DNA of 64,000 bases from Streptomyces mashuensis (GTDB lineage: Bacteria; Actinomycetota; Actinomycetes; Streptomycetales; Streptomycetaceae), in contig NZ_BNBD01000002.1 in assembly GCF_014654785.1 (NCBI RefSeq), positions 124,001-188,000 of the forward strand. The letters run 5' to 3'. This document shows, piece after piece, positions 19,338 to 26,926 of this stretch. Below the pieces are notes generated by a model. It was not told the DNA's origin. It did no database searches and was given only the letters and a program-made list of their open reading frames with translations. How positions within the stretch are numbered: the stretch's first letter is position 1; every line of letters begins with the position of its first letter. The position numbers and the translations under genes are program-made.

Positions 19338-20773
19338 GCCGCGGTTTCCTCACGAAGGCCGTCGCCCCGCTCGCGGGCGGCGGCCTTCGCCGTCCCCGCA
19401 CGGTGCGACCGGCTGCTCTTCCACCCCCGGAGCGACAGCACACCCGCCACCGCAAAAGCCACAGCCGCCAGGAGTGCCGACGTGTGGAGGCCCCGGGTGA
19501 GGCCCTGGGTTGTGGTGAGGGTGCCGAAGAGGGCTACGCCCAGGGCGCTGCCCAGTTGGCGGGCGGTGTTGAAGAGGGCGGTGGAGAGGCCGGCGGCTTC
19601 CGGTGGGGCTGTGTCGATGATCGCCGTTGTTGCGGTGAGGGCTGCTGTGGTCTGGCCCAGGCCCGTGGCCGCCAGGGCCAGGGGGGTCGGGCCCGTGAGG
19701 AGCCAGGTGAGGAAGCCCGCGGCGCCCAGGAAGAGGGCGCAGGTCATCGGGGCGTAGGGGCCGGTGCGGGGGACGAGGCGGCTGAGGAGGGGGGCGGCGA
19801 GCAGGCCCATGCAGACCGACGGCAGCAGGGCCAGGCCCGTGGCGAGGGCGTCGAGGCCGCGTTCCTGCTGGAAGTGGAGCGTGGTGACGTAGAGCATGCC
19901 GTAGTAGCCCAGGCTGATGAGGAGGCCCACGGCCGCCGTCGCCGAGAACGCGCCGTTCCGGAAGAGGGAGGGCCGCAGCAGGGGCTGCCGGGCGCCCGGG
20001 GCGGCCATGCCGCGTTCCAGGCGCCGTTCGACGAGGACGAAGACGGTGAGTCCCGCCGCGCCCAGCGCGGCCGCGCCGAGCACCAGCGGTGACGTCCAGC
20101 CCCGGCCGCCCGCCTCGTTGAGCGCGCCGGCCAGGGCCAGCAGGGAGACCACGCCCAGGGCCTGGCCCAGGGGATCGGTCCGGCCGGCGACCCCCGTACG
20201 CCGGCCGGACCCGTTCACGTGCCGCGCCGTGAGCCACAGCGCGAGCGCCCCCACCGGCAGGTTCACCCAGAACGCCGCCCGCCAGTCCAGGCCGGCCAGC
20301 AGGAGGCCGCCCACCGCCGGCCCCGCGCCGAACGCGAGGGCGGCCATCGCGCCCCAGAGGGCGATCGCGCGGGCCCGTACCGCCCGGTCCGGGTAGGCGG
20401 CCTGGAGGAGGGCCAGCGAGGCCGGCACCAGGAAGGCGGCCCCGGCGCCCTGTGCCAGCCGTCCCGCGACGAGGACGGCCGGCGAACCCGCCGCCCCGCA
20501 CACCGCGGACGCCGCCACGAACGCCGTGAGGCCGCCCATGAACACCCGCCGGTGGCCCAGCCGGTCGCCCAGCCCGCCGCCGAGCAGCAACAGCCCCGCG
20601 AAGACGGTGCTGTAGCCGTCGACGATCCACTGCATCGCCGCCGGCCCGGCCCCCAGCGAGGCACGGACGTCCGGCACGGCCACCGTCACGACGGTCACGT
20701 CGAGCATGACGAGGAAATAGCCGAGGCTGAGGGCGGTCAAGGGTCTGAGAGCGAGGCGCGGTGGCGGCGTCAT
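19334..20773 (-). CDS. MFS transporter (DHA2/EmrB type, drug exporter-like)
   Basis: A 479-residue membrane transporter with about 14 hydrophobic helices. The first helix has [19 protein letters not shown], the typical DHA2 motif with the Asp. Motif A is [10 protein letters not shown] between helices 2 and 3, and motif C-like Gly/Pro-rich helix 5 is [11 protein letters not shown]. It is probably a proton-driven exporter of small hydrophobic compounds. It is divergent from an ArsR-type regulator 65 bases away, which likely controls it through the shared palindrome. The C-terminus overlaps the end of glnA. Confidence 0.87.
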   Translation of the reverse strand: MTPPPRLALRPLTALSLGYFLVMLDVTVVTVAVPDVRASLGAGPAAMQWIVDGYSTVFAGLLLLGGGLGDRLGHRRVFMGGLTAFVAASAVCGAAGSPAVLVAGRLAQGAGAAFLVPASLALLQAAYPDRAVRARAIALWGAMAALAFGAGPAVGGLLLAGLDWRAAFWVNLPVGALALWLTARHVNGSGRRTGVAGRTDPLGQALGVVSLLALAGALNEAGGRGWTSPLVLGAAALGAAGLTVFVLVERRLERGMAAPGARQPLLRPSLFRNGAFSATAAVGLLISLGYYGMLYVTTLHFQQERGLDALATGLALLPSVCMGLLAAPLLSRLVPRTGPYAPMTCALFLGAAGFLTWLLTGPTPLALAATGLGQTTAALTATTAIIDTAPPEAAGLSTALFNTARQLGSALGVALFGTLTTTQGLTRGLHTSALLAAVAFAVAGVLSLRGWKSSRSHRAGTAKAAARERGDGLREETAA

Positions 20774-20792
20774 GTGCCGATTCTGGAAGCCG

Positions 20793-20831
20793 GACGCTTC
20801 GCCGGCCGTCGAAGTGTCGCCGCACTACCGT
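20793..20831. promoter_or_regulatory. Shared operator-promoter between the MFS and ArsR genes
   Basis: GACGCTTCG at 20793-20801 and CGAAGTGTC at 20810-20818 form an inverted repeat with 8 of 9 pairs. It overlaps the spacer before TACCGT at 20826-20831, a -10 hexamer 7 bases before the regulator ATG (20839). The layout fits an autoregulated ArsR pair. Confidence 0.5.
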
Positions 20832-20838
20832 GCTCGTC

Positions 20839-21594
20839 ATGACCGCCTCAGCCGCCGCACGTCAGCCCGACATCGCCCGTGCCGCCGCCCTCGTCGCCGA
20901 CCCGTCCCGCGCCCGGATCCTCAAGGCGCTGTGCGACGGCCGCGCCCTGCCCGCCGGCACCCTGGCGGCGGAGGCCGGCGTCGGCGCGCCCACCGTCAGC
21001 GCCCACCTGGCCCGGCTCATGGACGGCGGGCTCGTCACCGTCCACCGCGAGGGCCGCCACCGCTACTACCGCCTCGCCGGCCCCGACGTCGTCGCCGCGC
21101 TGGAGGCCCTGGCCCTCATCGCGCCGCCCCTGCCGGTGTCCTCCCTGCGCGAGAGCAGCATCGCCAACGCCCTGCAGCGCGCCCGCACCTGCTACGACCA
21201 CCTCGCCGGCCGCCTCGGCACCGACCTCCTGCACGCCCTGCTCGACCGCGGCGTCCTCGCCGGCCACGACGGCTCGCACGTCCCCGCCACCGCCGTGCGC
21301 GACCGGCCGGCCGCCTACGGCCACGACGTGACGTACCGCCTGTCCCCCGCCGGCCGCGCCGTCCTCCTCGACTTCGGCGTCGACCCCGACGGCCTCCCCC
21401 GGCGCCGCCCCGCCGTCCGTTACTGCGTCGACTGGAGCGAGCACCGTCACCACCTCGCCGGCGGCCTGGGCGCGGCCCTGACCGGCCGTCTCTTCGCGCT
21501 GGGCTGGCTGCGGCACGGCGCCAGCCCCCGCGTCGTCCACCCCACCCCCGAAGGGGTCACCGGCCTGGCCCGGACGTTCGGCCTGGCCGTGTGA
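20839..21594 (+). CDS. ArsR family winged-helix transcriptional regulator
   Basis: A 251-residue protein. The N-terminal ArsR fold (about 10-95) has ADPSRARILKALCDGRALPAG, the recognition helix VSAHLARLMDGGLVTV, and the wing HREGRHRYYRLAG. The C-terminal 150 residues are an extra domain seen in larger ArsR regulators (YdfF-like), with RYCVDWSEHRHHLAGGLGAAL; His and Cys there might bind metal or a ligand. No classic CxC metal site is present. ATG 20839 is probably leaderless. It is divergent from the MFS pump, its likely target. Confidence 0.85.
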   Translation: MTASAAARQPDIARAAALVADPSRARILKALCDGRALPAGTLAAEAGVGAPTVSAHLARLMDGGLVTVHREGRHRYYRLAGPDVVAALEALALIAPPLPVSSLRESSIANALQRARTCYDHLAGRLGTDLLHALLDRGVLAGHDGSHVPATAVRDRPAAYGHDVTYRLSPAGRAVLLDFGVDPDGLPRRRPAVRYCVDWSEHRHHLAGGLGAALTGRLFALGWLRHGASPRVVHPTPEGVTGLARTFGLAV

Positions 21595-21607
21595 CAGTTC
21601 ACCGGGC

Positions 21608-22879
21608 TCATCCCAGGATGCGGCGGGCCTCCCTCAGGCCCGAGAGCAGCGCGCCGTGCACCGTACTGCTGTGGCCGGCCGTCGTCGCCTCGCCCGCGAA
21701 GAACACGCGGTCGCTGACCGGCTCCGCCAGCAGCTCGTGGTCGCCGGGGCGCGTGGTGGTGGCGGGGTACGAGTACGAGCCGCGCGCCCACGGGTCGGCG
21801 GCCCAGCGCGTACGGCGGTGGGCGACGGGGTCGGGCACGGCAGCCGCACCGAAGGCCGTACGCAACCGGTCCAGCGCCGCGCGGACGAGGGCGGCGTCGC
21901 CGAGCCGTTCCATGCGGCGCGCGACGGGGCCGCCGCACAGGTTCACCAGCACCGGCGCGCCCGTGACCCGCCGCAGGTCGAACCAGTACGCGAACTCCCC
22001 GTCCGGCGTGCCGTCGAAGGCCATGACGTCGCTGCCGCTCCCGCCGCCGTCCGGCCAGAAGGCGTGCGGGAAGCGCAGGAACAGCTTGTCGTAGACGCCC
22101 ATGCCGAGCCGGTCCACGGCGCCGCGCTTGCCGTCGGGCAGCGGCGGGTCGAAGGCGACGGCACCGGACTTCAGGACACCGAGGGGGACGGTGACGACGA
22201 CGCGGCCGGCCGGGAAGGCACGGCCGGCCGCGTGCACGGTGACCCCGCCGGTCCCGTGCTCGATGCGGGTGACGGGGTGGCCCGTCCGGACGTCGAGGCC
22301 GCGCGCGAGGTGCTCGGCGAGCTGCTGGTAGCCGCCGGGGAACACGGCCTCGTCGCCCTCGAAGTCCTCGCCCAGCCGCAGGCCCCACAGGGCGAGTTCG
22401 GCGGCACCGGCCCCCCAGTCGTCCTCGGTGATGCGGCTGACGTGCGCGAGCGCCTCCGGGTCGGGCACCACGTCGGCCACGGAGCAGGTGGGCCCGGTGG
22501 CCTCGGCGTGTGCGGCCCGCTCGTAGGCCGCGGTCCGTCCGGCGGCGCGGCGCGCCACGGCGTCGGGGCCGAGCCGTTCGCCGTCGGGGCCGAAGACGAC
22601 GGACGGGGCCGCCACGGCGAGCGTCCCGGCGTTGAACACCACCGTCCGCGCGCCCGCCTCCTCGGCCAGCGCGGTCAGGGGGTTGCCGGTCACGCCGTGG
22701 ATCCACGAGGCCCCCAGGTCGACGGTGACGCCGTCCCACACCTCGCTCCACACCCGCCCGCCGACGCGGTCGCGGGCCTCCAGGACCGTGACCGTGTGCC
22801 CGCCGCGCACGAGTTCCCGCGCGGCGGCCAGGCCGGCGACACCGGCGCCGACGACAAGAGTGGTGGCCTGTGTACGCAT
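21608..22879 (-). CDS. Flavin monoamine oxidase family protein
   Basis: A 423-residue amine oxidase. The FAD motif VVGAGVAGLAAARELV begins near residue 8, followed by VLEARDRVGGRVW and DLGASWIHGVTGNP, typical of polyamine and monoamine oxidases. The C-terminal FFAGEATTAGHSSTVHGA binds FAD, with GE in place. The substrate is uncertain: primary amine, polyamine or amino acid. I use ATG 22879; a GTG at 22909 would add ten residues. No signal peptide is seen. It is divergent from the secreted phosphodiesterase gene and its end is 13 bases from the end of the ArsR gene. Confidence 0.88.
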   Translation of the reverse strand: MRTQATTLVVGAGVAGLAAARELVRGGHTVTVLEARDRVGGRVWSEVWDGVTVDLGASWIHGVTGNPLTALAEEAGARTVVFNAGTLAVAAPSVVFGPDGERLGPDAVARRAAGRTAAYERAAHAEATGPTCSVADVVPDPEALAHVSRITEDDWGAGAAELALWGLRLGEDFEGDEAVFPGGYQQLAEHLARGLDVRTGHPVTRIEHGTGGVTVHAAGRAFPAGRVVVTVPLGVLKSGAVAFDPPLPDGKRGAVDRLGMGVYDKLFLRFPHAFWPDGGGSGSDVMAFDGTPDGEFAYWFDLRRVTGAPVLVNLCGGPVARRMERLGDAALVRAALDRLRTAFGAAAVPDPVAHRRTRWAADPWARGSYSYPATTTRPGDHELLAEPVSDRVFFAGEATTAGHSSTVHGALLSGLREARRILG

Positions 22880-23048
22880 TCGTCCAACATACGACGCCGG
22901 CTCACCCACACCCGCCCCATACGCGTCTCTGCATTCGTCAGCCTCGGTTCGCCGCAGATCTCACTCCTCGTCACCCGAGGCGCCTCACATGGTGTTCCAC
23001 CCGTTCCGCCCCCGTCCCGTTCCCGTTCCGTCCCCCGGGAGTCACCCA

Positions 23049-24050
23049 GTGCAGAAGCAGAACCGTCGCCAGAAGGCCGTCAGATCCCTCGTCCTCGCCG
23101 CCCTCACCGGCGCGCTCGTCAGCGGGCTCGCCGTGCAGCCCGCGAGCGCGGCGGACGGCGCAGCCGGGGCTACCCCCGCCCTGAAGGTGCTCAGCTACAA
23201 CACCTTCCTCATGAGCACCAACCTCTACCCCAACTGGGGCCAGCAGTACCGCGCGCAGCAGATACCCGCCGCCGGGTTCTTCCGCGGCAACGACGTCGTC
23301 GTGCTCCAGGAGGCGTTCGACAACGGCGCCTCCGACACGCTCAAGGCGCGGGCCGCCGCCGAGTACCCGTACCAGACGCCCGTCGTCGGGCGGGGCAAGG
23401 ACGGGTGGGACGCCACCGGCGGGAACTACTCCGCCACCTCGCCCGAGGACGGCGGCGTGGCCGTGCTCAGCAAGTGGCCGGTGCTGCGCAAGGAGCAGGT
23501 GATCTACAAGGACGCGTGCGGCTCGGACTGGTGGTCCAACAAGGGGTTCGCGTACGTCGTGCTGAACGTGGCGGGCACGCGTGTGCACGTCGTGGGGACG
23601 CACCTGCAGTCGACCGACAGCGGGTGCGCGGCCGGTGAGGCCGCCGCGGACCGGTCCCGGCAGCTGAAGCAGATCGACGCCTTCCTCGACGCGAAGAAGA
23701 TCCCGGCCGCCGAGCAGGTGATCGTCGCCGGCGACCTCAACATCGACTCGCGCGGCCCCGAGTACGCCTCGATGCTCACCGACGGCGACCTGGAGCCGGC
23801 CGATGCGCGCACCGGCCACCCGTACTCCTTCGACACGAAGGAGAACTCGATCGCCTCCTTCCGCTACCCCACCGACCCCCGCGAGGACCTGGATCACGTC
23901 CTCCACCGCCGCGGCCACGCCCGGCCCACGCGCTGGCAGAACGCGGTGATCAAGGAGAGCAGCGCGCCGTGGACGGTCTCCAGCTGGGGCCGGACGTACA
24001 CCTACACCGACCTCTCCGACCACTACCCGCTGGTCGCCTCGGCCGGCTGA
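23049..24050 (+). CDS. Secreted sphingomyelin phosphodiesterase-like protein (EEP fold)
   Basis: A 333-residue secreted hydrolase of the endonuclease/exonuclease/phosphatase superfamily, closest in pattern to bacterial neutral sphingomyelinase C. Residues 1-35 are a Sec signal with a QNRRQ start and an AVQPASAAD cleavage region. Catalytic blocks are LSYNTFLMST, DVVVLQEAFD (metal Glu), VHVVGTHLQS, VAGDLNIDS (Asp/Asn), LDHVL and the final SDHYPLVA with the general-base His. GTG 23049 has GGGAG 7-8 bases before it; ATG 22989 in the same frame is an alternative. It would cleave choline or related head groups outside the cell. Confidence 0.85.
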   Translation: MQKQNRRQKAVRSLVLAALTGALVSGLAVQPASAADGAAGATPALKVLSYNTFLMSTNLYPNWGQQYRAQQIPAAGFFRGNDVVVLQEAFDNGASDTLKARAAAEYPYQTPVVGRGKDGWDATGGNYSATSPEDGGVAVLSKWPVLRKEQVIYKDACGSDWWSNKGFAYVVLNVAGTRVHVVGTHLQSTDSGCAAGEAAADRSRQLKQIDAFLDAKKIPAAEQVIVAGDLNIDSRGPEYASMLTDGDLEPADARTGHPYSFDTKENSIASFRYPTDPREDLDHVLHRRGHARPTRWQNAVIKESSAPWTVSSWGRTYTYTDLSDHYPLVASAG

Positions 24051-24117
24051 CCGGCCCTTACCACGGGTAGGCCGCAGGGGTCTGCTGCCCCGTCGCGGGC
24101 CGTGTTTCAATAGAGGC

Positions 24118-24246
24118 ATGGCCGGCTACCAGAACTCCGCGACGGGTCGCAGCGACCTCGAGCCCTTCTGGCCTTCCCGCCAGCACCACGACTTCGACCG
24201 AGTGTGTTGTCGCGCGGCTCTCGCGCAGGCCCTCTCCTTCCGCTGA
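24118..24246 (+). CDS. Putative Cys-Cys leader peptide (42 residues)
   Basis: A short ORF of 42 codons opening MAGYQNSATG and ending RAALAQALSFR. It contains RVCCRAAL with two adjacent TGT codons (24205-24210); TGT is rare in this genome, where TGC is preferred. It precedes a winged-helix regulator by about 100 bases, and complementary segments lie between them. Short ORFs with adjacent Cys codons ahead of sulfur-related genes are described in actinobacteria as cysteine-responsive attenuators. Here the downstream gene is a regulator, not an enzyme. AGAGG lies only one base before the ATG, so it may be leaderless. Confidence 0.6.
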   Translation: MAGYQNSATGRSDLEPFWPSRQHHDFDRVCCRAALAQALSFR

Positions 24247-24250
24247 CCCC

Positions 24251-24320
24251 ACGTCGAAGTCAGCCGCCGGCATCCGTTCGCCGGCCAAGCGGCCCGCGCC
24301 CTGCACGTCACTTTCGACGT
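24251..24320 (+). promoter_or_regulatory. Candidate attenuator structure between leader ORF and regulator
   Basis: ACGTCGAAGT (24251-24260) can pair with ACTTTCGACGT (24310-24320) with one bulge, closing a long stem that starts 5 bases after the leader stop. Inside, GCCGGC at 24266-24271 and 24280-24285 form a small hairpin. Ribosome position on the leader could change the folding. This is inference from sequence only. Confidence 0.45.
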
Positions 24321-24345
24321 ACCACCGCGCGAAAGAGCTGAGCTC

Positions 24346-24945
24346 ATGACGAACCTCCGTACCGTCCCCGCGTCGTCGTCCCCCGCCTCCGCCTCGGCCT
24401 CGGCCTCGGCCTCGGCGACCCTCGCCCCGCCGCGCCACCGGCTGCGTGCCGTGGAGCCGGACGAGCTGCCGCCCCTGCGGACCGTGCCGCCCGCCGCCGA
24501 GCTGCTGCACCCGCAGGCCACGTGGATGCCGGCCCCGGCGCACTCCCTGCCCGCGCTGCCGGGCCGGCCGCCGATGATCGGCTACCTGGTCCTGGTGCCG
24601 GCCCCCGAGGAACCGACCGTAACGACCCCGGCCGCCCCGGCCCCCACGGCCGCGGGCCCCGTGCGCATCGACGCCGAGGAGCGGGTGGCGTACGTCGACG
24701 GGGCGCCGCTGGACCTGACCTACCTGGAGTTCGAGCTGCTGGCCCACCTCGTCGCCCATCCGCACCGCGTGCACACGCGCGACCAGCTGGTCACGACGGT
24801 GTGGGGGTACGGGCACGTGGGCGACGGGCGGACCGTCGACGTCCACGTGGCACGGCTGCGGCGCAAGATGGGCGCGGAGCACCGGTCGTCGATCGTGACG
24901 GTGCGGCGCGTGGGTTACAAGTACGCGCCTCCGGCCGGCCACTGA
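24346..24945 (+). CDS. Stand-alone winged-helix (OmpR/PhoB-type) DNA-binding regulator
   Basis: A 199-residue protein with an OmpR-like effector domain but no receiver. The first 95 residues are low-complexity Ala/Ser/Pro (alternating Ser-Ala run at 15-23). The DNA-binding domain (about 105-197) includes DLTYLEFELLAHLVAHPHRV, the turn TRDQLVTTVWGY, DGRTVDVHVARLRRKMG and the wing VTVRRVGYKY. No phosphorylation site exists, so control is by expression or by a ligand. Expression may be set by the Cys-Cys leader upstream. ATG 24346 has AAAGAG about 8 bases before it. Confidence 0.85.
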   Translation: MTNLRTVPASSSPASASASASASATLAPPRHRLRAVEPDELPPLRTVPPAAELLHPQATWMPAPAHSLPALPGRPPMIGYLVLVPAPEEPTVTTPAAPAPTAAGPVRIDAEERVAYVDGAPLDLTYLEFELLAHLVAHPHRVHTRDQLVTTVWGYGHVGDGRTVDVHVARLRRKMGAEHRSSIVTVRRVGYKYAPPAGH

Positions 24946-24950
24946 CCGGA

Positions 24951-24999
24951 GTCCGGGGCCGGGGTCCGGGCCGGGTCCGGGGCCGGGTCCCGGGCCGGC
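24951..24999. repeat. GC-only short tandem repeat between regulator and phosphatase
   Basis: About four imperfect copies of a 12-base GGTCCGGGGCCG-like unit follow the winged-helix stop. The arms can fold on themselves, so it may end transcription. Otherwise it is a simple repeat. Confidence 0.6.
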
Positions 25000-25079
25000 G
25001 TCGCGGACTTTCCCCGCATTCCTCACAATGAGGGATGAAAGCACCGCGCCCGACCCCGTACGACCAGGGAGGCGGCCCC

Positions 25080-25877
25080 ATGCCGCAGCAGCTCGACGCC
25101 TCGACGATCATCAATCTCCGGGACCTGGGCGGCATCGCGCTCGCCGGCAATTCCGCCGTCCGTCCCGGGCTGCTGCTGCGCTCCGGCCAGCTGGACCGGC
25201 TGGACCCGGCCGTGGACCCGGCCGTCGCCGCGCTGGGCATCCACACCGTCGTCGACCTGCGCAGCGAGGCCGAGCGGCAGCACCGCCCGGACCGGCTGCC
25301 CGCGGGGGCCCGGCTGATCGTCGCGGACGTCCTGGCCGGCACGGCGCCCGGCCGGGACGGCGAGGTGCCGGTGCGGGTGGAGGACGTGCTCGGCAGCCCG
25401 GCCGCGGCGGAGGAGCACCTGGGCGGCGGCAAGGCGGAGAAGCTGATGGGCGACCTGTACCGGTCGTTCGTGACGGCCCCGGGCGCCCGCCGGGCCTACG
25501 GCTCGCTGCTGACGACGCTCGCCGAGCCGGACTGCGGCCCGGTGCTGTTCCACTGCACGGCGGGCAAGGACCGCACGGGCTGGGCGGCGGCCGTGATCCT
25601 CATGCTGCTGGGCGCGGACGACGCGGTCGTCGAGCGCGAGTACCTGGCGGTGGCCCCGGCGGTCCGTGCGGCGTTCGCCCCGCTCGCGGACCGCTTCGCC
25701 GCGGCGGGCGGCGCCCCGGAGATCGTCGACGCGGTGCTGGGGGTGCGCCCGGAGTACCTGGCGGCTGCGCTGGAGGAGATGCGGCGCGCGTACGGCGACG
25801 TCTCGGCGTACGTGCGCGAGGGCCTGTGCGTCCCGGACGCGGCGGTGGACCGCATCCGGGCACGCTACGTGGCCTGA
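25080..25877 (+). CDS. Tyrosine-protein phosphatase (Y_phosphatase3 / PtpB-like)
   Basis: A 265-residue phosphatase. The P-loop HCTAGKDRTG has nucleophile Cys159 and Arg165, in the C-x5-R pattern. The N-terminal NLRDLGG and LLLRSGQLDRL and the segment TVVDLRSEAER are conserved in the family, which includes M. tuberculosis PtpB; such enzymes act on phosphotyrosine and sometimes phosphoinositides. ATG 25080 has GGGAGG about 7 bases before it; the in-frame ATG at 25035 has none. It converges on the NmrA-like gene. No signal peptide is seen. Confidence 0.9.
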   Translation: MPQQLDASTIINLRDLGGIALAGNSAVRPGLLLRSGQLDRLDPAVDPAVAALGIHTVVDLRSEAERQHRPDRLPAGARLIVADVLAGTAPGRDGEVPVRVEDVLGSPAAAEEHLGGGKAEKLMGDLYRSFVTAPGARRAYGSLLTTLAEPDCGPVLFHCTAGKDRTGWAAAVILMLLGADDAVVEREYLAVAPAVRAAFAPLADRFAAAGGAPEIVDAVLGVRPEYLAAALEEMRRAYGDVSAYVREGLCVPDAAVDRIRARYVA

Positions 25878-25912
25878 CGGCCGGCAAGGAAGCGCAGGCC
25901 CCCGGGGCCCCC

Positions 25913-26797
25913 TCAGCCGGCGTGCTCTGCGGCGCTCCGTATCGCCGGTGCCAGCACCTCCCGGGCGAAGTCGTCCACCGACCGCGGCGCCCGACCGAGG
26001 ACCCGCCGGACCCCGTCGCCCAGGCCCGCCACGCCCTCGCGGTGGTAGTTGACGTACAGCGCGTGCAGGCCGTCCACCACGTGCGCGCCGCGCGGCTCCA
26101 GGGGTGCGCGCCACGCCTCGTCCAGCGGCACCTCCACGAACCGCACCGGCCGCCCCAGGACGGCTCCGAAGCGGGCGGCCAGCTCGGGGAGGGTGAGGGC
26201 CTCGGGGCCGCTGAGCTCGATCTCGCCGCCCACGGGGCGGTCCGCCAGGAGCTCGGCCAGCGCCACCTCCGCAATGTCGCGGGTGTCGACGTAGCCGCGG
26301 GCGCTCTCCGCGCCGCCCGGGTCGGCGAGGGTGCCGGCGGCGATCTCCGCGGCCGAGAACACGAAGTTCTGGAGGAAGCGGTCGGGGGCCAGCACGGTCA
26401 GGCCGGGGACGCCGGCCGCGCGCAGCCGCCCGGTGATCACGCGGTGGACGCCCGTCACGGCGTCCACGACCGTCCCGGGGCCGGTGAAGGCGCGGGCACC
26501 GAGCTTCACGACCCGGTGCGCGCCCGCGTCCGCCGCCGCGAGGGCGAGGCGCGTCTCGGCCTCGGCCTGGTCCGTCGCGAAGGGGTGCGCGAGGTATAAC
26601 CGCTCGACACCGGTCACCGCCCGGCGCACCGTGTCCGGGTCGGCCGCGTCGCCCACGACGACCTCGCCGCGCACCGGTCCCAGCGCCTCCGCGCCCGCCT
26701 GCGACCGCACCAGGAACCGCACGTCCTCGCGGTCCCGCAGGGCCGCCGTCACATGGCGCCCCACGCCACCGTTCGCCGTCGTGACCAGAATCGTCAT
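25913..26797 (-). CDS. NmrA-like NAD(P)-binding protein (atypical SDR)
   Basis: A 294-residue Rossmann protein. It opens with VTTANGGVGRHVTAAL, the atypical SDR nucleotide motif, followed by FLVRS (the NADP-selective Arg position) and VVVGDAADPD. No catalytic YxxxK is seen. Relatives include NmrA redox sensors, quinone reductase QorB and isoflavone reductase-like proteins; the role is unknown. ATG 26797 is preceded by GGTGAG. It is divergent from the sigma-like fusion gene across a short region with a palindrome. Confidence 0.85.
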   Translation of the reverse strand: MTILVTTANGGVGRHVTAALRDREDVRFLVRSQAGAEALGPVRGEVVVGDAADPDTVRRAVTGVERLYLAHPFATDQAEAETRLALAAADAGAHRVVKLGARAFTGPGTVVDAVTGVHRVITGRLRAAGVPGLTVLAPDRFLQNFVFSAAEIAAGTLADPGGAESARGYVDTRDIAEVALAELLADRPVGGEIELSGPEALTLPELAARFGAVLGRPVRFVEVPLDEAWRAPLEPRGAHVVDGLHALYVNYHREGVAGLGDGVRRVLGRAPRSVDDFAREVLAPAIRSAAEHAG

Positions 26798-26890
26798 CGG
26801 ATCAACTCACCTTTCCCTGAACCATTACCGTCCCCGGTCCCAACCGCCCCTCCACACCGCGCCATTCCCACCCGCCCCGGCAGCCCCACA

Positions 26891-26916
26891 CGAGTGACCA
26901 TCGCACCATTCACTCG
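26891..26916. promoter_or_regulatory. 7-bp-arm inverted repeat in the NmrA / fusion-protein gap
   Basis: CGAGTGA at 26891-26897 and TCACTCG at 26910-26916 are perfect inverted arms with a 12-base spacer. They end 10 bases before the proposed GTG start of the fusion gene. A dimeric regulator could bind here. Confidence 0.35.
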
Positions 26917-26926
26917 TTCTAAGGAC

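Noticed and set aside
21608..22879. Amine oxidase considered as part of a polyamine pathway with glnA2
   Set aside because: They are 22 kb apart with no shared regulator visible; the substrate cannot be told from sequence.
24951..24999. GC tandem repeat considered as CRISPR or origin iterons
   Set aside because: Units are short, imperfect and without unique spacers; no cas genes or DnaA boxes nearby.
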